Positions 11,281 to 20,181 of a stretch of DNA of 21,022 bases are shown piece by piece; the stretch's first letter is position 1; every line of letters begins with the position of its first letter. Position numbers and translations under genes: made by a program. This stretch comes from Azolla pinnata. Its lineage: Eukaryota > Streptophyta > Polypodiopsida > Salviniales > Salviniaceae. The stretch is from positions 1-21,022 of the forward strand of contig JBBBWG010004769.1 in the NCBI GenBank assembly GCA_037176905.1, written 5' to 3'. The notes under the pieces were generated by a model, which was not told the origin of the DNA, did no database searches, and was given only the letters and a program-made list of their open reading frames with translations.

Positions 11281-11424
11281 AACCCTAACCCTAGCCCCAA
11301 CCCTAACCCTAACCCTAATCCTAACCCTAACCCTAACCTTAACCCTAACCCTAAATTGATCAGAGAGACACCGACGGGTCTCGGGACAAATCCAACAAAA
11401 TTCGCTGAAACATTATAATCATTT
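11281..11424. repeat. Partial third unit with interstitial telomere-like block
   Basis: Positions 11281-11354 hold about a dozen CCCTAA-type hexamers with a few variants (CTAGCCCC, CTAATCC, CTAACCTT), all C-rich on the plus strand. They run directly into ATTGATCAGAGAGACACCGA and CAAATCCAACAAAATTC, which match the tails of units 1 and 2. The body of the unit and the G-rich half are missing. The block is longer and cleaner than in units 1 and 2, suggesting expansion here. Confidence 0.85.
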
Positions 11425-11593
11425 GTGTTTTCATCCATTTGTTTTCATTTTCTCTGGGGAGGAGGAGAAAAGGGGGAAAACAGAGCATTTGCAGAAGAGG
11501 ATCCGACGGCGGGGGAGGGTTAGGGATCCCGATCCGACGGTGCCGAGGGGAGGGAAGTTAGGGTTTCGGGCTCCGCCTCTTCCCACCCTGCGG

Positions 11594-11631
11594 AACGCAA
11601 AAACGCAAAAACGCAAAAACGCAAAAACGCA
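11594..11631. repeat. 8-bp tandem repeat (CGCAAAAA) in the 5' leader
   Basis: Five CGC cores occur at exact 8-bp spacing, separated by five A residues, about 100 bp upstream of the MGC-protein ATG. A short (GACAGC)n run follows at about 11680-11699. Both lie in the likely transcribed leader of the plus-strand gene. Confidence 0.85.
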
Positions 11632-11721
11632 GGAAGTTAGGGTTTCCTTTCGGGAGAGCGAGAGGGGGAAGACGGAGACAGCGACAGCGACAGCGACAGG
11701 TTCTTCTTCCTTTCCGTTGAA

Positions 11722-13864
11722 ATGGGTTGTGGAGCTTCGCGAGTGTTCATCGCTGACAGAGCTTCTTGCCCACCATCGCCGCCGTCGTCTTCGTCTTCTC
11801 AGACGATGGGCAGCAGCAAGAAGCGGTTCATCGACGCGTGCAGAGAGCAACTGCACCTCGCCATCGCCGACGCAACCTGCAAGAGCATCGCCGCCGCCGC
11901 CGCTTCCAGCCCTGCGTCTGCCCGGCAGCAGTGCGAGGCGTCGTGCTGCATCCAACTGGGCGGCGATGGCGAAGATGATGAAGCAGGGCAAGCTTCTGCC
12001 GCCGGATCGACAGCAACATCAAACGTGGTGGTGGTGGTGGACATGGCCCATGGCGCAGACGAGGGCGAGGATGACGAGTATGCAGAAAACAGGCCGCCGT
12101 CGAACCAGCGAGTCACCTGCAGAGGCCACAACCCTAACCCTAACCCTAACCCTAACCCTAACCCTAACCCTAGGAAAACCTGCAGCCCTCTGCAGGAAAT
12201 CTCCATCAAGCCTCATCAATATGGCAACGTACCGATGATCGCGGGTACTTCAGGCGCACCTCGCAAGGATCTGCAGATTCAGAAGGAATATTGTAGCTCT
12301 ACGCCTCCTGCGTTTCCGCCTCCTCGCCCACCTGCATCAGCACCTGCAAAGGCCATGGATCATGTCATCGATGCGCCGGGCGCAGCTTCCTCGGCAATCT
12401 GCTCTTCTTATAGTGCATCGCTCCGCGAGTACTGCAGCGTTCCCAATGTATTGCCGCCTCCGACTCCCATCCAAGCCTGGCTCAACGGCGATCACGATTC
12501 GTCCGATATCGATCCATCCGACGATCATTCGGCTGCAGATGTCATGATTGGTAATTAGATTAAATCATTTGCTTATCGTATTCACTTGATCTATCGATAC
12601 ATTGCTCAACAGATCAGTGCACAGCTACTATCGTATGAACATTGTACGGCGTTGTTAAGCTGCCTTCATTAGCCATCGTAAACGTTGAAATCCCTGATTG
12701 GATCGCTAATTGAATTACTCTATGCAGAGGCGCTTGCTGGTACCTACATGAACATGAATGATTTGCAGCTTACTAGCGGTCCAAATGGGCCTTGTACTGC
12801 ACCGGCTGTGAATGACAATAATATTGCTGACGATCTCGACGAGTTAAGCATGAAACCGAATGCGACCATCTTGAACATTGATGAACTGATTGAGAACTTG
12901 GAGGTACTTCAACAATATTCTGATTGGATGACGTCGACGATCAGCACAGCTAGTAGACGCATGATAATTAAGTCCTCCCGCCATATTGATCAGCTTTAAA
13001 TCTACTGTCAGCTTTCCAATTAAACATAATGCTTGTTGATGAACTTATAATTAAGTAAAGTCGTATTAAATTGGAGAGGCAATGATCTGATATTAACACA
13101 TCGCCAATTCCTGCAATATATTATCGTTAATTCTAAAACAACAATATATCGTTGATTAGCGCTGAATCGAAAAACGACTAGCAGTGGCACGTGATGTGTA
13201 ATTAGGCATATATATTATATTGCCATGTGTGTTGTTGCAGGCTGATTATCAATCTGCTCAGCTAGAAGCAAAGGAGGATACTACGAATTATACTGATGTT
13301 GATGAATTAGCAGCCAATTTCAAGAGCATCAAGCCAACACATGCCTGTATATTTCTACGCCGCGCTCATTCTAGTACATATCATTCATGAATTAAAATAT
13401 CAAAGATTCTGAAATGCATGAATGATCTACCTTAAAAATTAACCATTAATGTACTGCAAATGATCAACGACAATATGGTTCTAATTATATAACATCGAAT
13501 TGCCTTATTTCCTGATTCATGGATCGACAAATAGTTGGGACTATATTATCGACTATTAAAGCTTTGATCTAATAATTATCACATGGTTTTATATATTCCA
13601 ATACTAGACATCAGAGATCTCTCGGAGCACTTAGACAAGTCTAATGAGCCTTTACATATGCCAACGACCCCAAGAGCAATGGGGTCTTGGCAATCTAAGC
13701 TTCTGGAGACAATTGACAGGGATATCGCCGATATTCTACTCGACGATGACCAAGATAATGTTGCCAACTTGTTACACTGCGCCTGCAAGGAATCTAGCTG
13801 CATTAGCAAGCCAAATGGGAGCAATGTCGATCAAATGAATCAATATCAATGCATTGAATTTTGA
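11722..13864 (+). CDS. MGC-type lipid-anchored protein with telomere-encoded Asn-Pro repeat (function unknown)
   Basis: Four exons join in phase: 11722-12550, 12728-12903, 13241-13346 and 13608-13864, giving 455 aa. The N-terminus MGCGASRVF fits N-myristoylation at Gly2 with palmitoylation at Cys3, so membrane attachment is likely. Residues 1-75 (with CREQLHLAIADATCKSIA) weakly recall the DUF630 N-domain of plant DUF630/DUF632 proteins, but I see no DUF632 domain, so this is tentative. Next come an acidic Asp/Glu stretch, a VVVVVD run, then NPNPNPNPNPNPNP encoded by seven AACCCT units, and Pro-rich segments (AFPPPRPPA, NVLPPPTPIQAW). Exons 2-4 carry similar short motifs (NIDELIENLE, DVDELAANF, IRDLSEHLD). 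All introns are GT-AG. Without splicing at 12903 the frame would stop at 12997-12999. The splice model is inferred. Confidence 0.65.
12130..12171 (+). repeat. Interstitial telomere-like repeat inside a coding exon
   Basis: Seven perfect AACCCT hexamers, which are CCCTAA repeats in a different register, read in frame as (Asn-Pro)7. Because the unit is six bases, any gain or loss of units keeps the frame. Confidence 0.95.
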
Positions 13865-14745
13865 GGTAGAATTCATTGCCAATATAGTAATTTTTTTCAT
13901 ATTCGATTATGATCTTATTGGCTCGAGTAATTCTAAATAACCTGCTTTTTAATGGCATTCGAGCCATTTCTTCAGGTCGACTCTAGTGCAATTTATAATC
14001 TGCAACCGACTTGAGATCATCTGCAACACCACTGGGACTAGTGGATCAATATACCAAACGATTTTCTTCTTATAACAAGACGTTAAATGCTCGACACAAT
14101 GCAAAAGCACAGCTACCGTTGCTTTTGCTTCAAACAAATTAGTCTTCAATATTTTCCACAGATGATTGATGAATTATATGTCTGATCAATCGTCAGCAAT
14201 GGAAAGGAACTAATTTGAGCAAACGTTTTACTTGGTTAAGAGATGAAAAAGTTTTGCAATTAGAAATTTCATATGTCAAATTAATGTTAATGCTCTCTCT
14301 TTCTCTCAATATGTTTAGATCAGACATGGGAACTCAAGCTGGTATAACCATGCAATCAATATGTGGTTGCGGAGTATTGAGTCTCTAATGGATAATATGA
14401 GTGATACTAAACTATTAATCGACCTTAACAAGATCGAGTCCAGCTATGAATATAAATCTGCAAGGATGCCTGTCTGATTGACGTTGTTTAATCTATGTAT
14501 TCTAGTACATGTGAACTTAATTACTAATTGAAGATCATAGAAATGATCAAATTAGAAGCAGAATTGAGATCAGAATTACTTGTTCTAACCTTGCCGGCAC
14601 CTAGTCATTAAATTATGCGTCTAACTGATAAATATGGCCTATTTATTATTCTAATAATTTAGCTTGGTATCTCTCGTTATCGTACATGTCTTACATTGTC
14701 TGTATATTGTAGGTTAAATCAACCATAATTAAGAGATGGGAAGGT

Positions 14746-14879
14746 TGTCTTTGTAATTTATAATGAGAAATTAATGAGAGATAATTATGTAATTATACAT
14801 TAAATATGTCAATGTCTTTGTAATTTATAATGAGAAATTAATGAGAGATAATTATGTAATTATACATTAAATATGTCAT
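14746..14879. repeat. 67-bp tandem duplication, nearly identical copies
   Basis: The unit starting TGTCTTTGTAATTTATAATG occurs at 14746-14812 and 14813-14879. The copies are identical except at the last bases. Such identity in non-coding AT-rich DNA suggests a recent event, or an assembly duplication. Confidence 0.95.
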
Positions 14880-15080
14880 AGTTAATTAAGCTTCGACATT
14901 TACATAGTGAGGGAATAATTCCAATACATACAATAACCAAATTTTAATTAGAATAGATTACACACTCAATCTAGGAATTGATCACTGTGAGATTGGCATT
15001 AGTACTAATCCTCTAATTGTCCAATATTAATCTGTACACTTCATGAATGACCCAACAGCCTGTTCCTCCAAACTGTTAAT

Positions 15081-15109
15081 TTTCTTCTTCTTCTTCTTCT
15101 TCTTCTTCT
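15081..15109. repeat. (TTC)n microsatellite
   Basis: Nine perfect TTC units in intergenic DNA. Confidence 0.9.
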
Positions 15110-16040
15110 ACCGACCCATTTACCCAGAGCTTTCTTCACGTTTATGCAAAATGTAGAACACTTCAGTATTTATTTGTTACTGTGTTATATGACGGTAACT
15201 TTTTTCCTTCCTCTCTGTTTTTTTTTATAATACCACAGTTTCTTAACACAGATCAGGTCACAGATTAGGTCTAAGGTTCAAATCTTCAGGCGTCACAATT
15301 TCGAATCCTCATAGTTTACAATCCTCACGCTCATTGTATTACAATATTCCTCATATATTGTACACAACGTCTAATGATATGCAGCTGAGAAGAATTAGAA
15401 TTAGAAAGCTCCTAATTATTTGATGACCAGCTCTTTCGATTTAGTTATCAGAAGCATAGGTAATTACAGTCTATATTGATAATTAATCATGCATGTCTTT
15501 ATGACTAATTATAGTAGATGGATCGGCATGATCGACTGCAAGTATATATTAGTAGTGGCGAATTTATACACCACCTTCTGCTACAGTGATCCAATATTTG
15601 CAGCGTTCATATAGATTGCTGGGTAAGTGACTGCGCCGAGATCCGATTATACATATATACAGACCTTCGGAATCTTTTACCGATTTTCAACTTCTATTAA
15701 TAATACTGCATGCCTTATATTGCCGTCTGATCACGTTAATATAACCTGCACATGGGGGCGCGGTAACTAGACTATTGAAAGCTGATGATCACGATCAGGC
15801 CCGGCAGATTAGTTAAGTACGGCCCGTTGGGAAAGGATTTAAAGACTATCAAGTTTAATAAGATCATGAATGATCGGCTATAGATTTAGCTGCTGCAAGA
15901 TGCATATATCGATCGTCGATCGTGGAATATAATATAATTAGGTGTAGCTGCTGCAAAGATGGCGTGCTGCATAGGATTAAAACGGCAAGAACGAACAGAT
16001 CAATTCGCCCGTGATCATTGCATCATCAGCATAGAAACGG

Positions 16041-16540
16041 GGGAGAATTAGCAAAGAAACAAAACGCCCAACAAAATTATAAATTACAAGTTTAACGCCT
16101 ACTAAAATATATAAATTACAAGCTAACACCTGGTCTTAATACTAATATAAATTAGATGTTAAGTATTCCTAATCTTACTATTACTATTTCTTAGTCGACA
16201 TTCGCGCCAATCAATCCATAATCTTGACCGCCCGGCCCGATGTAATTAGACATCATCTCAATCGCCTGATGTAATTACGGCTGATTATGTACTAATATAG
16301 TGAAGCATTTCCCAGAGAAGCTGCTCCATGATCGAGTAAGCGCCTAGATTTGGCTGGAACCTGACCTCTGATAATTACTTATACATGGGGGACGTCGATC
16401 CACAGATTATGACTTAATTAGAGTAAATACGGATTAAGAAATTGCAGGAGTTCTAAGACGAAGCGTTCATTTGTAAATCTATTATTTTAGTATGCGTTAA
16501 AAATGTAATTTAGAATTCGGTTTGGCGTGTTTTGGTAATC
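16041..16540. mobile_element. MITE-like inverted-repeat element, copy 2
   Basis: The left end GGGAGAATTAGC continues into ACAAAATTATAAATTACAAG and TTTAACGCCTACTAAAAT. The right end, read in reverse complement, gives ATTACCAAAACACGCC, then TAAATTACATTTTTAACGC and ATACTAAAAT. The arms are thus about 85 bp long and inverted, with the same words in the same order as copy 1. The outermost bases on the right (expected TCTCCC) are missing or changed. No coding capacity is seen. Confidence 0.6.
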
Positions 16541-19499
16541 GGCGGCACTAATTTCCGAGGATAATTCTTTGACCGCCGCAAACATCATCATCATTCAGCA
16601 TTCATCATTCATCATTCACCACCATCATCAGCATCAAAACGATCGTAATCAGCATGTATGATAAGATAATTTGCTGCAGCTTCGAAACTAAGGATGCAGT
16701 CGATGGCGAAGCCATGTCGAGATCCGGCGCATGTTCCCCAGACGACACAGGCACACACGCTGCAGCACATGCAATTATCAATATATGCGTTTCGATCATC
16801 ATCATCATCATCATCGACGCCCTTGCTTCGGTTTCTCTGCTTTCTTTCTTTTCTCAAAACAATCGAGAAACCCTAATTCTTTAAAACTTCCCTCGAGATT
16901 CAGATCCACATTAAGAATCAGAAGCCTTTCTGTACTTTACTTACTAGGTTCGACCGTGTCCGATCATCATCATCATCGCCTGCATCTATCTATCTATCTA
17001 GCTAGCTATGTATTGGCTGATCGAGCACACGATCGTATATATGATCGATCGACTGTTTCACGATCTTCTACGTCGACGTACTGCAGCTTTTCTTTTTGGT
17101 CAGCTAGATCAGAACGTCGAGGCGTTTCTCTGTCTTGATCTGCTGCCCCGAGGCCCCAAATATACACCATTTTTTCATCGGAGGATGCGATCAGCTCGAG
17201 CTCGCCGCCCACTCACCCACCATTATAAGATAATACATCGATCCTGCTGCAGATCGAGCCTAGGGATTAGATTCATCTGTGTGTCATCGCGCAATATGGC
17301 TCGCGGTTCTGTCAACAAAAAATGAGCCGATTCATCGATCTAGGTACAACGTAAACCCCTCCTTATTCTAACCCCGTGTTGCATGCTGCAGGCTCGACCG
17401 GAAAGAGAATCATAATTTAAAATAAAATGTCGGATCATCGCCTCGGCGCAATCAAAAACCAGAAAAGAAAAGAGCGAAAACAATGGAAGATCATTAAAAC
17501 GAATCGATCACCAAGGTGATTAATTGGTTGGTGATTAATTTATATACAAATTAGCCATTTTCGACTAGTCGTGATTGATCATCCAATATCGATCATTGGG
17601 GGGGGTCTTGGTCACGAGTTTAATAAAATGGCTACTTAGCTGTGGCCTCTAAGTGTAGTAGCAACAACACCAATATTAGTCACTGTTTGGAATATTGGTA
17701 CATGATCTGGGGGTACATTTGATCAGCTAGATCGTGAACAAGCACTTATAGTGATTATATCTGTTCGACAAAATAGGAGTAATTAGCTACATTTGACGTT
17801 TGCATAATGTTGTATATTCTAGCTGGTAAGTCGCCTGCGATCTGTAACGTCGATTGAAATTTTAATCCGATCTCATGATCAGTAATAGAGTTAATGGTAA
17901 TCTGCAATATGTTGCAAATTGACGCATGCAAATTAATTGTGCGGCGTCAATGTCGTCTATACAACATTTCCTAGCTAATTGGCTCGAAAATTTTATTCAC
18001 AAAAGACGTGGCGGGATCATTCAACATGGTCTAATTTATATCGATTCATGATCCAATGCCCAACGTCAATAATCTGGTAGGTTGAAGTGAATGAGTCAAT
18101 TACACACCTAATTAGCGCAAGACTAGAATATAATAATTATTGCAGACAACTGAAATAACTGATCGATCGAATTATATAATATTCTTGGTGTAGAACGGAT
18201 AATTCCTATATATGTCTATATTCTTCAAAGGTAGTATAAGTGATTTAGAGGCCGGCGCCGTATTAATTACTAATTAATGATCTTGCAGCAGCAAGATTAT
18301 GTGAAAGTAAACAGCTTCCAAATTAGTCCCTAATCAGGTATCTAAATCGAGGGCCCGCGGTGCGTTTCATATTCCCTATAAGTTTCCCGCGACCCCAGAT
18401 ATAAATAATTATTCCAGGCAGCTGCTGCAGGATATACTACTAATACTACTACGCGGCGCAAGACAAACTCACGGATCATATTACGTCAATAATTAACTAG
18501 TTTTTCTTCTTCTTTTTTCTCCCAGCTCCAGCCAGCTATAAGTACAATATGCACACATTTGGACAAGATGCCGATCGAGCGCAATCCCTCTAGTTTGGAA
18601 CGGGAAAGAAAACCCTTGAATTAAAGCGTAGATACTAGGAACCGACATGTTATGTTTGGTTGACGTCCGAGGAAAAGCAAGAGAGACATGAGTACATACA
18701 AATTATGATCCAGCTACCGATGCGTCTCTATAGCTTGTAATACTAAATAGTACGTAATGGCCCAGCGTTTTGTTTATATATTGACTAAGATATTGTGAAC
18801 ATCTGCAGCATGAAAAGCGCTGGGAAACGATACCCGAGGGTGGGGACGCTGCATGAGAACGATCCCAAGAAATGGGCAGCGATCACCGATCTCGGGGTCG
18901 GGGGTAATTGGCACAGTTGGATGATCGACGACATTAATGTGTATAAATAAATTAAAGAGGAAGGTAAAATTATTATAATCGGGAATCTGAGCCATCTTAT
19001 GATGCCCTCGCGGGCGCATCACAGTATATATTAAGATCAGCGCCGAGACGGGTCACGGTTAAGTATTAGTTAGATGAAGCGGATTGCTGTACTAAAGATA
19101 TAAACGAAAGGGAAGGAGGGGTAAAAGGAATGAAGGAAGAAATTAAAATGGAAACAGATTGATTAAGTAACATCTAAAGGATCTAATTAAGGAAGAGGAC
19201 TGAAATCAGCATGAACTACAAAAATTAACGCCTTCCTCTCATCGTTCCACTAAAAAAAATGAACACCCAATTGATATTTACGCTGATGTTCGATTTCATT
19301 CTTGATCGCTCCCTCACTAATTATCGATTCCCAGCTTATATTTATATTCGATTGAGAAAAAGCTAGCAATGTTCTGAGTCGTAATGAATCGAGCAACGCG
19401 TTAGTGCAAACAGTTGAGCATTAATGAATAAGTTAGCTTTTATGCTGCTAATGGGGCTCACATGTAGTTCATGAGTTTGGGGGGGGGGTGGTAATCTAT
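16541..19499. other. Gene-poor region, no gene recognised
   Basis: It contains ATC/CAT triplet tracts (near 16585-16628 and 16797-16818), a TATC/TAGC tract near 16986-17006, a telo-box AAACCCTAA at 16868-16876 and short G runs near 17599. A plus-strand frame at 17008-17325 and a minus-strand frame at 18774-19022 are open, but neither has family motifs or splice partners that I can recognise. The 16600-17330 part has the composition of a plant 5' region or non-coding transcript, but nothing proves transcription. Confidence 0.35.
16868..16876 (+). promoter_or_regulatory. Isolated telo-box (AAACCCTAA)
   Basis: A single exact plant telo-box. Such boxes in plant promoters bind single-Myb-histone (TRB) proteins and are frequent near transcription starts. 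No gene start downstream could be identified, so its role is unknown. Confidence 0.35.
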
Positions 19500-19610
19500 C
19501 GATTGCGCGTTAAAGTTTGGAAAGCCGGGCGTTAAAAGTTGTGATTTGTTTAGTTTTGGGCAGGCGTTAAAGTGTAATTTAATCTTTTAGCAGGCGTGTT
19601 TCGATAATTC
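19500..19610. repeat. Inverted-repeat family, one end only (copy 3)
   Basis: Read in reverse complement, the stretch gives GAATTATCGAAACACGCC, TTAAATTACACTTTAACGCC and further TTTAACGCC words at roughly 33-36-bp spacing. This matches the right end of copy 2 and shows the internal ~35-bp tandem structure most clearly. No matching left end was found nearby. A poly-G run (about 19480-19489) precedes it. Confidence 0.55.
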
Positions 19611-19692
19611 TATATATGCATACACATACGCATGTACGTATACATATGTCTATACATGCATATGTATACGTATACGTACGTACGTGTGTATA
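19611..19692. repeat. Alternating purine-pyrimidine tract
   Basis: Two runs of strict pyrimidine-purine alternation, 19611-19649 and 19651-19692, are separated by a single break. They are made of TA, CA, TG and CG steps (for example TACGTATACGTACGTACG). Such DNA can adopt Z-form or cruciform structures. Confidence 0.85.
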
Positions 19693-19936
19693 ATATCTAC
19701 CTATGTACGCCGTCCCATAGATGAATATTAAATACATGAACAAAAAGAATAAAAGAACTAGATCCATTAAAAACAAAACAAACGGCAAGCCAGCAAAAGG
19801 AAAGAATCCTTTCTATTTATTTATTCATTTATGCAATCCATTTTATTGGATTTATTTAAATCGATGAATCCCGAAAAAAAGAAAAAGACGCCGGTTCTTT
19901 TACAGGCACCGGGAGGCGACGATGTTCGGGCCCAAA

Positions 19937-20031
19937 CCCTAACCCTAACCCTAACCCTAACCCTAAACCCTAAAACCCTAAACCCTAAACCCTAAAACCC
20001 TAAACCCTAAACCCTAACCCTAAACCCTAAA
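19937..20031. repeat. Interstitial telomere-like block upstream of the last gene
   Basis: Fourteen contiguous units, C-rich on the plus strand, mixing CCCTAA, CCCTAAA and CCCTAAAA. Every unit keeps the CCCTA core and only the A-run length varies. The block ends 150 bp before the start codon at 20182, so it lies in the promoter or 5' leader and contains many telo-boxes. Confidence 0.95.
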
Positions 20032-20146
20032 CACGCGCCCTAATCCGGCGCCGTGATTAGCGCGGGGATAAACAAAAAAAGCGGGGAACAGACAGAAAGA
20101 GAGAGATTCTCCGGGTCACGGCGACGACGACGGGCGCCGGCGCCCA

Positions 20147-20171
20147 CATCCATCCATCCATCCATCCATCC
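20147..20171. repeat. (CATC)n tetranucleotide repeat in the 5' leader
   Basis: About six CATC units directly before the start codon at 20182. Confidence 0.85.
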
Positions 20172-20181
20172 GCCATCATTC

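Larger units (their letters stand above)
10104..11721. promoter_or_regulatory. Divergent 5' region between the RDR and MGC-protein genes
   Basis: The two genes are transcribed away from each other, with about 1.6 kb between start codons. The interval contains no convincing exon. It is occupied by the duplicated ~0.5-kb units, several telomere-like tracts with embedded telo-box sequence (AAACCCTAA), a CTT tract and, next to the plus-strand gene, a GC-richer leader. A TATAATC sequence near 11413 could serve the plus-strand gene. Promoter positions are inferred, not shown. Confidence 0.5.
13865..16040. other. Intergenic, no intact gene seen
   Basis: AT-rich, with stops in all frames. It holds the 67-bp tandem duplication and a TTC microsatellite (15081-15109). 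One minus-strand frame at 13949-14149 faintly resembles an RNase H fragment of a retroelement, but this is too weak to annotate. A TAGCTGCTGCAA word pair occurs near 15890 and 15945. Confidence 0.4.

Noticed and set aside
11178..11438. Minus-strand frame with a Gly-Leu repeat peptide.
   Set aside because: This is only the translation of the telomere-like block and CTT tract; no splice context or family match.
11423..12238. Long plus-strand frame starting at 11423 and overlapping the MGC-protein exon in another frame, ending in Thr-Leu repeats.
   Set aside because: It runs through the leader repeats and the telomere tract in a shadow frame. The frame beginning MGCGAS has the lipidation signal and phase-compatible downstream exons.
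16605..16857. Minus-strand frames with poly-Met or poly-Asp and plus-strand frames with poly-Ile or poly-His.
   Set aside because: They are all readings of ATC triplet microsatellites.
18774..19022. 82-codon minus-strand frame of balanced composition.
   Set aside because: No recognisable motif, no neighbouring exons, and a chance frame of this size is expected in 21 kb.
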